Assembly: GCA_046309355.1 (NCBI GenBank)
Contig: JBKCPL010000027.1
Coordinates: forward strand, 13,473 to 77,472
Direction of reading: 5' to 3'
Source of the DNA: CAYSBE01 sp046309355
GTDB taxonomy: Bacteria > Bacteroidota > Bacteroidia > UKL13-3
DNA: 64,000 nucleotides
Part shown: positions 54,378-61,784 of the stretch, piece by piece
How positions within the stretch are numbered: position 1 is the stretch's first letter
Layout: the number at the start of each line of letters is the position of its first letter
Notes under the pieces: model-generated
What the model was told of the DNA's origin: nothing
Database searches by the model: none
The model's input: the letters and a program-made list of their open reading frames with translations, nothing else
Translations under genes and position numbers: made by a program

Positions 54378-55045
54378 TTACCTTTTTTGCGTTTAACTAA
54401 AATTTGTCTCGCCACATCTTTGCTTAGTAAAACAGGCGTCTTCGATCCGGATATACGCCCTATAATGCTACCGTCATACTCCTCTACTTCTTCTACTTCA
54501 ACCAGTACACCCAAGCGCAAGCCTAACTTATCAAGGTATTGCAAAAAAAGTGGACTGTGATCTACCACTCCGGAAAGCACCAGCGTATCTCCGGTTTTAC
54601 ACTCAGCCAGCAGATGCAAAGGCAATGGCTTCATCTCACCATTTTTGCCCGGAATGACATCACCGTGTGGATCTACCTTAGGGTAACCCAAAAATTCATC
54701 CAGTTTATCTGTCAGCAATTCGGAATGTATATGCTCTAGTTGCTCAGCAATTTCATGCACTTCATCCCAGCCGAAGTTGAGCTTTTCAAATAAAAAAACT
54801 TCCCACAGCCTATGTTTACGTACAACCGATACAGCAATATGTTTCCCTTTCTCGGTCAATACTACACCCCTGTACTTTTCATAATTTACAATCTTTTTAG
54901 CAGATAGCTTACGAATCATGTCGGTAACCGATGCGGCTTTGGTTTGCAGCATTTCCGCTATCGCATTGGTGGTTACATTTCCCTGCAGCTGATGCGACAA
55001 CTTGTATATTGCCTTTATGTAGTTTTCTTCAGTTTGAGAATACAC
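54374..55045 (-). CDS. mntR: MntR/DtxR-family metal-dependent regulator
   Basis: 223 aa from GTG 55045. Winged helix at about 1-65 (TEENYIKAIYKLSHQLQGNV), a dimerisation/metal domain (EVHEIAEQLEHIHSE; YPKVDPHGDVIPG), and a C-terminal FeoA/SH3-like domain at about 150-218 as in long DtxR-type proteins. Overlap with the Nramp gene by 4 bp shows it regulates manganese or iron uptake. A perfect 16-bp palindrome lies just upstream of its -7 box, so autoregulation is likely. The mntR symbol is chosen from context; IdeR/DtxR-like iron sensing cannot be excluded. Confidence 0.92.
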   Translation of the reverse strand: MYSQTEENYIKAIYKLSHQLQGNVTTNAIAEMLQTKAASVTDMIRKLSAKKIVNYEKYRGVVLTEKGKHIAVSVVRKHRLWEVFLFEKLNFGWDEVHEIAEQLEHIHSELLTDKLDEFLGYPKVDPHGDVIPGKNGEMKPLPLHLLAECKTGDTLVLSGVVDHSPLFLQYLDKLGLRLGVLVEVEEVEEYDGSIIGRISGSKTPVLLSKDVARQILVKRKKGK

Positions 55046-55049
55046 AGTA

Positions 55050-55057
55050 CAAACATA
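55050..55057 (-). promoter_or_regulatory. -7 promoter element of mntR-mntH
   Basis: TATGTTTG on the minus strand, an exact TAnnTTTG, ending 4 nt before the GTG start of mntR. Confidence 0.55.
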
Positions 55058-55065
55058 GTATTATT

Positions 55066-55081
55066 TTTAGACTAGTCTAAA
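55066..55081. promoter_or_regulatory. MntR/DtxR-type operator
   Basis: TTTAGACTAGTCTAAA, a perfect 16-bp palindrome that resembles TTTAGnnTAnnCTAAA-like DtxR/MntR boxes. It lies 8 bp upstream of the mntR -7 box, where it would cover the -33/-7 spacer and block the polymerase when metal is bound. Confidence 0.75.
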
Positions 55082-55114
55082 TTTCATCCCGAATACTATT
55101 TAAAACCTGATGTA

Positions 55115-55145
55115 TTGGCAATAAATCAAAACTTGGTTAGCTTTG
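55115..55145 (+). promoter_or_regulatory. Promoter of the 54-aa membrane protein
   Basis: TTG at 55115-55117 and TAGCTTTG (exact TAnnTTTG) at 55138-55145, 20 nt apart, 10 nt before the ATG at 55156. Confidence 0.6.
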
Positions 55146-55155
55146 TTTGACTATT

Positions 55156-55320
55156 ATGATTGTAAAAAAATTTCTGTCATACCTGACATTCTGGAAAAAA
55201 CCTGACCCGAATGCACCCCATTCTTTCAACCTGAAAATGATGCACGGTATCAACAAAATATCTATCATCATGTTTCTGTTTGCGCTCATCGTCATTCTCA
55301 TTCGACTTGTCAGGTCGTGA
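55156..55320 (+). CDS. 54-aa single-helix membrane protein
   Basis: A short ORF with good support: a promoter with -33 and -7 elements precedes it, and the protein looks real (MIVKKFLSYLTFWKKPDP, then KMMHGINKISIIMFLFALIV, ending RLVRS). One hydrophobic helix lies at about residues 36-50. Such KPDPNAP...MHGINRIS-type small proteins occur across Bacteroidota (I believe the DUF6728 type; not verified). Function unknown. Located between the divergent mntR and the YugP-like protease, 51 bp before the latter. Confidence 0.75.
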   Translation: MIVKKFLSYLTFWKKPDPNAPHSFNLKMMHGINKISIIMFLFALIVILIRLVRS

Positions 55321-55371
55321 AGAATGGAATGAAATTTGTTCAGTCTGCTCAACCATTAATCAATTTACATT

Positions 55372-56061
55372 ATGCTGTTTATTTTCATTGTTTTCGCGCT
55401 TTTAAGTTTGGTAGTAAGCTGGCGCTTTAAGTCAAAAATTAAAACCTATTCAGAAACTTCGCTGGTTAAAAACCTTAGTGGTGCTGAAATAGCCGAACAA
55501 ATGCTTCGCGACAATAACATTCACGATGTTAGAGTCATCAGCACGGAAGGGCAGCTTACCGACCACTATAATCCATTGGATAAAACGGTAAACCTGAGTC
55601 GCGATGTATACTACGGAAGAAATGCCGCTGCTGCAGCTATTTCTGCTCACGAATGCGGTCACGCGCTTCAGCATGCACAAGCCTATAGTTTCCTAAAGTT
55701 TCGTTCGGCCATGGTACCGGTACAAAATGCCAGTGCACGTCTGTTGAATATCATCATCATGGTAATGATGTTTGGAGGTATGTTTCTGTTTAAATCATTC
55801 CCTTTTCAATACGTACTGTTAACGATTATTGCCTGTCAGTCAGTAATCACGTTGTTCAGTGTTATCACATTGCCTGTTGAGTTTGATGCCAGCCGCAGGG
55901 CACTGGCATGGCTTACCAACCGCGGTATTGTAATGACCAATGAGCATGATATGGCGAAAGATGCATTAAAATGGGCTGCCATGACCTACGTAGTGGCTGC
56001 ACTTGGCGCAATCGCTACGCTGTTGTACTGGGTTATGATGCTGATGGGAAGAAGAGATTAA
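55372..56061 (+). CDS. YugP-family zinc membrane metallopeptidase
   Basis: 229 aa. An N-terminal membrane helix, the zinc-binding HECGH at residues 93-97, then further hydrophobic segments (LLNIIIMVMMFGGMFLF and a C-terminal pair). VEFDASRRALAWL is another family motif. Likely degrades or processes membrane or envelope proteins; substrates unknown. Ends before a terminator at 56083. Confidence 0.92.
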   Translation: MLFIFIVFALLSLVVSWRFKSKIKTYSETSLVKNLSGAEIAEQMLRDNNIHDVRVISTEGQLTDHYNPLDKTVNLSRDVYYGRNAAAAAISAHECGHALQHAQAYSFLKFRSAMVPVQNASARLLNIIIMVMMFGGMFLFKSFPFQYVLLTIIACQSVITLFSVITLPVEFDASRRALAWLTNRGIVMTNEHDMAKDALKWAAMTYVVAALGAIATLLYWVMMLMGRRD

Positions 56062-56082
56062 TTGATTACCTACTTAATACTT

Positions 56083-56114
56083 AAAAGCCATAGCTGTTTG
56101 CTATGGCTTTTTTA
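56083..56114 (+). terminator. Intrinsic terminator after the YugP-like gene
   Basis: AAAAGCCATAGC / GCTATGGCTTTT stem of 12 bp with a 5-nt loop and further T residues, 21 bp after the stop codon. Confidence 0.88.
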
Positions 56115-56143
56115 GTATAGCTACGTCACGAACAGTAGCATGT

Positions 56144-56257
56144 TTATAAAAAGAGAAGCAGAGCTAAAAACAGCGTAATCGTACCTGCGACAAACAGATT
56201 GCGATAAGCCCGTAAATAAAGACGGCCGCCTGATGTATCGGGCGGCCGTCTTTCCAT
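56144..56257 (-). CDS. Possible 37-aa single-helix membrane protein
   Basis: ORF starting 17 bp after the hppA stop: MERRPPDTSGGRLYLRAYRN, then a hydrophobic C-terminal helix (LFVAGTITLFLALLLFL). The first part coincides with a GC-rich 13-bp hairpin (56218-56253). The hydrophobic end with positive flank is protein-like, but the ORF is short and could be chance. Would be co-transcribed with hppA. No family recognised. Confidence 0.3.
   Translation of the reverse strand: MERRPPDTSGGRLYLRAYRNLFVAGTITLFLALLLFL
56218..56253 (-). terminator. GC-rich hairpin after hppA (terminator or coding stem)
   Basis: AAAGACGGCCGCC / GGCGGCCGTCTTT, a perfect 13-bp stem with a 10-nt loop, 22 nt beyond the hppA stop. 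Only a short interrupted T tract (ATTTACG) follows on the minus strand, so termination is probable but not certain; it also lies within a possible small ORF. Confidence 0.65.
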
Positions 56258-56274
56258 TTATTTAAAAAAAGTTT

Positions 56275-58782
56275 TTAGTGAGCGTGCTCATGGCCTTCGC
56301 CATGTTGATGGGCATCGGTATTAGCCGATGAATGATGTACAGCACACATATCGCCACACATCTTCTCACATTCTTCCTGGGTTTTGCATCCTTTAGCACA
56401 ACCTGTCATGCATTCGCCACCCTTGGCATGCTTCATACACATTTCTTTTTCTTCGGCACTGCATCCCAGACTATCGCACATGGCTGCACATTCTTCCTGA
56501 GTCATTTCAGCACATTTGCTCATATCACATTTCATTTCTTTATTCATGCCTTCGCAGCACTCCATCTTTTCTTTACCCTGTGCAGGGGCATGTCCGTTCA
56601 TTTGATGACCCAGCATTGGAGCTAATGTAAGACCAACCAGGCACGATAATTTAATCAAAATATTCATCGATGGACCTGACGTATCTTTGAATGGATCACC
56701 CACTGTGTCGCCCACTACCGCTGCTTTGTGCGGTTCTGATTTTTTATAGAATATTTCTTTCTTGCCATTTACTTCAATTTCTACTCCCTTTTCAAATGAT
56801 TTTTTAGCATTGTCCCAAGCTCCACCTGCATTGTTTTGGAATATAGCCCAAAGCACACCGCTTACGGTAACGCCAGCCATGTATGCACCTAATGCCTCTG
56901 CACCCATAACCAAACCTACTATAATAGGTGTAACTATAGTAATCACACCGGGAAGCAGCATTTCACGAAGCGCTGCGCTTGTAGAAATCTCTACACATTT
57001 ACCGTATTCAGGTTTCGCAGTTCCTTCCATAATTCCGGGAATTTCACGAAACTGTCTACGCACCTCGTTCACCATATCCATAGCGGCCTTACCTACCGAG
57101 TTCATGGCAAGGGCTGAGAACACAACCGGTATCATACCTCCAATAAACAGGGCGGCAAGCACTTTAGCATCAAAAATGTTAATCCCGTTAATGCCTGTAA
57201 AGGTTACGTAAGCAGCAAATAAAGCCAGCGCTGTTAAGGCTGCTGAGGCAATGGCAAAGCCTTTACCAATAGCTGCTGTAGTATTGCCTACCGAGTCCAG
57301 AATATCTGTTTTTTCACGTACATCAGCCGGCAATTCACTCATTTCGGCAACACCGCCTGCATTGTCGGCAATGGGACCAAATGCATCAATAGCCAATTGC
57401 ATGGCTGTGTTAGCCATCATGGCAGAAGCTGCGATACCAACACCATAAAAACCGGCCAAAGCATATGCTCCCCAAATGGCACCGGCAAACAAGATAACAG
57501 GAAGTGCCGTTGAAAGCATACCTGTACCTAATCCGGCAATAATATTTGTAGCTGCACCTGTAGCTGATTTCTGCACAATACCCAACACCGGTTTTTTACC
57601 CAGACCGGTATAATATTCAGTTATATATGATATAGCACCACCTACGAACATCCCAATGATTACTGCGTAAAAAATATTCATTGAAGTAGTAGTGGCAGTA
57701 CTAAACTGACCTGCATTAAACACGCTCATGGTCATTTCTTTGGGTAACATCATATCAATCAGAAAATAAGAAGCAACCAATGAAAGAAGAATAGATGCCC
57801 AATTTCCGCGGTTAAGCGCTGCCTGAACCGTATTAGTGTCCGCTTTTCCATTATCGCTAATGCTTACAAAATAGCTGCTGATTATCGATGCCAATAACCC
57901 GAAACCGGCAATGCTCAAAGGCAATAAAATTGGACCTAATCCGTCAAACGGAATGCCATCATAGGAATTGTTTGCCTGAAACCAATCGCGAATGAGGTAA
58001 TTGCCTAATACCATAGAAGCCAAAACGGTGGCCACATACGAACCGAACAGGTCGGCACCCATTCCAGCCACGTCACCTACGTTATCTCCTACGTTATCGG
58101 CAATAGTTGCCGGGTTACGCGGGTCATCTTCCGGAATACCAGCCTCTACTTTACCTACCAGGTCAGCACCCACGTCAGCTGCTTTAGTGTAAATACCACC
58201 GCCTACGCGTGCAAACAAGGCAATACTTTCAGCACCAACCGAGAAACCGGCAAGTACTTCCAATACACGGGTCATGGTATCGTGTCCGCCATTGGCCAAT
58301 GTTCCATCCATGAAGAAACTGAAAAATACGATAAACAACATGCTCAAACCAAGTACTGCCAGGCCAGCAACACCCAAGCCCATAACTGTACCACCGGTGA
58401 ATGATACCTTAAGAGCCTTACTTAAAGATGTGCGTGCAGCTTGAGTTGTGCGCACATTGGCCTTGGTGGCAATACGCATACCGAAAAAGCCGGCCAGCGC
58501 ACTGAAAAAACAGCCCAATACAAAGGCTACTACTATCAATATGTGCGAGGTTTCAACCACTTGGGAAAGCCAGCCCAAGCCTGCTCCCGCTATCACAACA
58601 TAAATGGCAAGAATGCGGTATTCTGCTTTTAAAAAGGCCATAGCGCCTTCGGCTACATAGCCTGCAATTTCTTTCATGCGGTCGTTGCCCGCATCTTGTT
58701 TGGTAACCCAGGCACTTTTTACTGCCATAATAATGAGGCCTAATACGCCTAAAGCCGGAATTAAATAGATAAAGTTCTGCAT
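56275..58782 (-). CDS. hppA: K+-dependent membrane pyrophosphatase with Cys/His-rich C-terminal tail
   Basis: 835 aa from the ATG at 58782, which begins directly with the first helix (MQNFIYLIPALGVLGLIIMA); an in-frame extension to 58857 crosses the promoter. The core to about residue 725 has the M-PPase motifs DVGADLVGKVE, DNVGDNVGDVAGMGADL and GNTTAAIGKG. Ala and Gly at the K+ site (AAIG) mark the K+-dependent type; Na+ or H+ pumping cannot be told apart. It uses PPi to energise the membrane. The last 110 residues carry 14 Cys and 10 His, with TQEEC-xx-MC repeated and a HQHGEGHEHAH end, which is unusual for the family. Confidence 0.95.
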   Translation of the reverse strand: MQNFIYLIPALGVLGLIIMAVKSAWVTKQDAGNDRMKEIAGYVAEGAMAFLKAEYRILAIYVVIAGAGLGWLSQVVETSHILIVVAFVLGCFFSALAGFFGMRIATKANVRTTQAARTSLSKALKVSFTGGTVMGLGVAGLAVLGLSMLFIVFFSFFMDGTLANGGHDTMTRVLEVLAGFSVGAESIALFARVGGGIYTKAADVGADLVGKVEAGIPEDDPRNPATIADNVGDNVGDVAGMGADLFGSYVATVLASMVLGNYLIRDWFQANNSYDGIPFDGLGPILLPLSIAGFGLLASIISSYFVSISDNGKADTNTVQAALNRGNWASILLSLVASYFLIDMMLPKEMTMSVFNAGQFSTATTTSMNIFYAVIIGMFVGGAISYITEYYTGLGKKPVLGIVQKSATGAATNIIAGLGTGMLSTALPVILFAGAIWGAYALAGFYGVGIAASAMMANTAMQLAIDAFGPIADNAGGVAEMSELPADVREKTDILDSVGNTTAAIGKGFAIASAALTALALFAAYVTFTGINGINIFDAKVLAALFIGGMIPVVFSALAMNSVGKAAMDMVNEVRRQFREIPGIMEGTAKPEYGKCVEISTSAALREMLLPGVITIVTPIIVGLVMGAEALGAYMAGVTVSGVLWAIFQNNAGGAWDNAKKSFEKGVEIEVNGKKEIFYKKSEPHKAAVVGDTVGDPFKDTSGPSMNILIKLSCLVGLTLAPMLGHQMNGHAPAQGKEKMECCEGMNKEMKCDMSKCAEMTQEECAAMCDSLGCSAEEKEMCMKHAKGGECMTGCAKGCKTQEECEKMCGDMCAVHHSSANTDAHQHGEGHEHAH

Positions 58783-58810
58783 AATGTCTTTTAATTTTTT
58801 ACAAAGCGGG

Positions 58811-58818
58811 CAAAAATA
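58811..58818 (-). promoter_or_regulatory. -7 promoter element of hppA
   Basis: TATTTTTG on the minus strand, an exact TAnnTTTG, 28 nt before the hppA ATG at 58782. The -33 element is not clear. Confidence 0.45.
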
Positions 58819-58842
58819 ATATAAAATTTTACATTCGGAATT

Positions 58843-58850
58843 TAGATTTG
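58843..58850 (+). promoter_or_regulatory. -7 promoter element of the 58856 gene
   Basis: TAGATTTG, an exact TAnnTTTG, 5 nt before the ATG at 58856. Together with the element at 58811 it makes a divergent promoter pair. Confidence 0.5.
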
Positions 58851-58855
58851 AACAC

Positions 58856-59713
58856 ATGTGTAAACGCTACCTGCATTCAACGGGCTTGATTTTGCTAAGT
58901 GTGTGGCTTACTGTATCGTGCAAAAGCCTTATGGCTCAAGGTATATCAGGCCCCGTTGGTGCTGAATCGTGGATAACCGGAGGAACTTCTGCAGCACAAA
59001 TCAATACCTGGTCGGGTTTGAATAACCCGGCTACGCTGGCTTTTCAACACACACATAACCTGGGGATTTATACCGAACAGCGGTTTATGATGAATGAGCA
59101 ACGTATAGCTAGTATTAGCGGTCACTATAAGACACGATGGATTACTGCAGGCGCACATATTCATCAATACGGCTATGACTTGTTTAATCAGCAAAGACTG
59201 GGAATTACGTTTGGAAGGCTGCTTACCGAAGATTTCAGCTTGGGTATGGGTATTGAATACGTAGTTACCAATATTAGCGAATACGGCAATGAAGGCGCAG
59301 CGGTGGCTACGCTGGGCGCGTATTTTAAAGCGAACGATAAACTGTCGCTGGGGGTGTATGTTTTTAACCCTACCCGCAGCAGATATGCGCTGGCCCTTTC
59401 TGATCCTATACCCACTTTTGCCAGAGCAGGTATAACCTATCTTTTGGCTTCGCGTATAAAACTATGTATTGAAGCAGAGCAGCAATTGAATCAATCGCCT
59501 GTGTGGAGAGGAGGTATTCGCTATCAACTTCATGATAGGATTGAACTGGGTATTGGCGGTGCATCCAATCCTACTTACTTAACTGCGGGCTGTCGTATGC
59601 AGGTGCGCAAGTTAAAATTTGAGCTGGCTTCTAGTTTTCATCAGGTACTTGGACTAACACCTCATCTGGCATTATCAATTCCGCTTACGAAAACACAGCA
59701 TGCCAAGTTGTAA
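58856..59713 (+). CDS. Outer-membrane barrel-like protein (PorV/UPF0164-like)
   Basis: 285 aa. Signal sequence (about 1-28, LILLSVWLTVSCKSLMAQ), then regular amphipathic beta strands with SWITGGTSAAQINTWSGLNNPATLAF near the start and FELASSFHQVLGLTPHLALSIPLT at the end, as in the PorV/FadL-like barrels of Bacteroidota. The exact family was not identified. It overlaps the next gene by 14 bp, so the two are co-translated. Confidence 0.75.
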   Translation: MCKRYLHSTGLILLSVWLTVSCKSLMAQGISGPVGAESWITGGTSAAQINTWSGLNNPATLAFQHTHNLGIYTEQRFMMNEQRIASISGHYKTRWITAGAHIHQYGYDLFNQQRLGITFGRLLTEDFSLGMGIEYVVTNISEYGNEGAAVATLGAYFKANDKLSLGVYVFNPTRSRYALALSDPIPTFARAGITYLLASRIKLCIEAEQQLNQSPVWRGGIRYQLHDRIELGIGGASNPTYLTAGCRMQVRKLKFELASSFHQVLGLTPHLALSIPLTKTQHAKL

Positions 59714-61784
59714 GTCATACCTGTGTGTATTGCTTTTCGTTGGGTTTTCAACTGTTGCATTGGCCCAACAAAACAAGCGCGAACCGGAAGAGAAAATCAT
59801 TGCCGATTTAATGGAAAGGTACATTGAAAACAATGAAGCTACCATTGATTATACCGACTTGCAGGAGCAGCTTGAATACTATATGCGAAATAAACTGAAC
59901 CTGAACAAAGCTTCCCGTCAGCAATTGCAGCGCTTATTTTTTTTGAACGAAGGCGATATGAATGCCATTCTTTCGCACCGGCAACAGCATGGTGATTTTG
60001 TCAGCATTTACGAACTTCAGGCTATTCCCAGACTGGATGAACTTAAACTGTATTACCTCAGCTACTTTGTTACTGTTGAAGGAAACTTACTGGATGACCA
60101 AACTCCCTTTTTGAAAAGAATGGCTAAAGGCAGGCATGAATTGTTGTTGCTTCACGAAAGCGAAATGCAGCAACGGGCAGGTTATGAAACTGAACGTAAA
60201 CAAAGCGGACAATCGTATTATGAAGGTTCGCCCTATAGATACGTGGTAAGGCACCGCTTTACATATTCCAACTCGTTGTATTTTGGCTACACTGCCGAAA
60301 AAGACAAAGGCGAGCCATTTTTTAATGACCGCATACCCGGATTCGACTTTAATTCCTTTCACTTTTTTTACCGCCCTGCACGTAGCATCCTAAAAACCAT
60401 AGCGATTGGCGATTATCAGGCTAATTTCGGACAAGGATTGACATTTGGTTCAGGCGTTGCCGCTCGTAAATCGGCCTATGTCATGAGCGTCAAACGTCAA
60501 TTTCAACAACTGCGGCCCTACCGTTCGCTTAATGAAAATGAATTTTTACGAGGTGCTGCCATAACACTGAGTAAAGGACAGTTTGAATGTACCCCATTTT
60601 ATTCAGGCAAACATATAAGTACGAACTACCGAGATACGGTTGACGATGCGATGCTGGATGAAGTGCAGTTCACTTCGATTCAGCTATCGGGCTTGCACCG
60701 AACTGAAACCGAATTGCAAAACCGCTACACAGTTTTTCATCGCATGTATGGTGCACATACGGCATGGTCTAAGAAAAATAACCGTATTGGCTTTACTTAT
60801 GTTCGCAGTGAGTTCGACAAACCTTTTGCGAGCGGCAACTCACCCTATCAGTTATATAATTTTAGCGGACAAAGGATGTCTCAGGCAGGTGTTGATTATT
60901 CATTCACCCTACGAAACACCAACTTGTTTGGCGAAGTAAGTCGCAGCAACAATGGCGCGTATGCCATGACAACGGGATTGATAATGCCGTTGGATGACAA
61001 ACTGGATATCATAGTGCTGTACCGAAATTTTGGCCGCAATTACCAAGCTGTGTTTGCCAATCCATTTGCCGAAAATAACGATGCCAGAAACGAAGAAGGT
61101 TTTTACACCGGTGCCACTATTCGTTTCAGCCGAAAATGGACGCTTCAAACGTATTTCGATGTGTATACTTCACCTTGGCTTAGGTACCTAACCGATGCGC
61201 CCTCTCGCGGATACGACTACCTGGGCGAATTGCAATACGCACTATCACGTACTACACAAATTTACTTGCGCTTCAGGCACGAAGAAAAATGGCGCAATCA
61301 AAGTAACCTGAACGAACGAACAGATTACCTGACACCCGCTTCACGCAGCCAATACCGACTACATGCTCAGTATAAGCTGAATGCACAATGGGCCGGCAAG
61401 AGCCGAATAGAACATGTGCTGTATAGCGATGCCCTGCTTAAGAACCGAACAGGTACAGTTATTTTTCAGGATGTATTTTACAGCACACCGCGTAAGCGAA
61501 CAACTTTTACTGCTCGTGTGGCTTTATTTACTGTAGATGATTATAACGCTCGCATATACGCCAACGAAAATGATGTATTGTATCAATATGCAGTGCCCTT
61601 GTTTAACAACAGCGGGATTCGCTATTTTTTTCTGATTCATCAACGAATTACGCGCAAACTGGATTTTTGGATAAAATATGCCGTAACCGAATACAGCAAT
61701 ATAGAAACGATAAGTTCGGGGCTGCAGCAAATCAATGGAAATATACAACAGGATTTAAGAATTCAACTGCGCATCGTTTTGTGA
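59700..61784 (+). CDS. Helix-hairpin-helix N-terminal domain fused to a beta-rich outer-membrane protein
   Basis: 694 aa with signal peptide (about 1-22). Residues 70-125 contain ComEA-like helix-hairpin-helix motifs (LNLNKASRQQLQRLFFLNEGD; HGDFVSIYELQAIPRLDEL). The remaining 570 residues are rich in aromatic beta strands like an outer-membrane barrel, ending in LRIQLRIVL. An HhH module in an exported barrel suggests DNA binding in the periplasm, for example in DNA uptake, but no competence genes lie nearby. Overlaps the 58856 gene by 14 bp and the convergent carrier gene by 30 bp. Confidence 0.8.
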   Translation: MPSCKSYLCVLLFVGFSTVALAQQNKREPEEKIIADLMERYIENNEATIDYTDLQEQLEYYMRNKLNLNKASRQQLQRLFFLNEGDMNAILSHRQQHGDFVSIYELQAIPRLDELKLYYLSYFVTVEGNLLDDQTPFLKRMAKGRHELLLLHESEMQQRAGYETERKQSGQSYYEGSPYRYVVRHRFTYSNSLYFGYTAEKDKGEPFFNDRIPGFDFNSFHFFYRPARSILKTIAIGDYQANFGQGLTFGSGVAARKSAYVMSVKRQFQQLRPYRSLNENEFLRGAAITLSKGQFECTPFYSGKHISTNYRDTVDDAMLDEVQFTSIQLSGLHRTETELQNRYTVFHRMYGAHTAWSKKNNRIGFTYVRSEFDKPFASGNSPYQLYNFSGQRMSQAGVDYSFTLRNTNLFGEVSRSNNGAYAMTTGLIMPLDDKLDIIVLYRNFGRNYQAVFANPFAENNDARNEEGFYTGATIRFSRKWTLQTYFDVYTSPWLRYLTDAPSRGYDYLGELQYALSRTTQIYLRFRHEEKWRNQSNLNERTDYLTPASRSQYRLHAQYKLNAQWAGKSRIEHVLYSDALLKNRTGTVIFQDVFYSTPRKRTTFTARVALFTVDDYNARIYANENDVLYQYAVPLFNNSGIRYFFLIHQRITRKLDFWIKYAVTEYSNIETISSGLQQINGNIQQDLRIQLRIVL

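Noticed and set aside
56762..57211. 149-codon ORF antisense to hppA
   Set aside because: Ser/Thr/Ile-rich translation typical of an antisense shadow of a conserved membrane protein gene.
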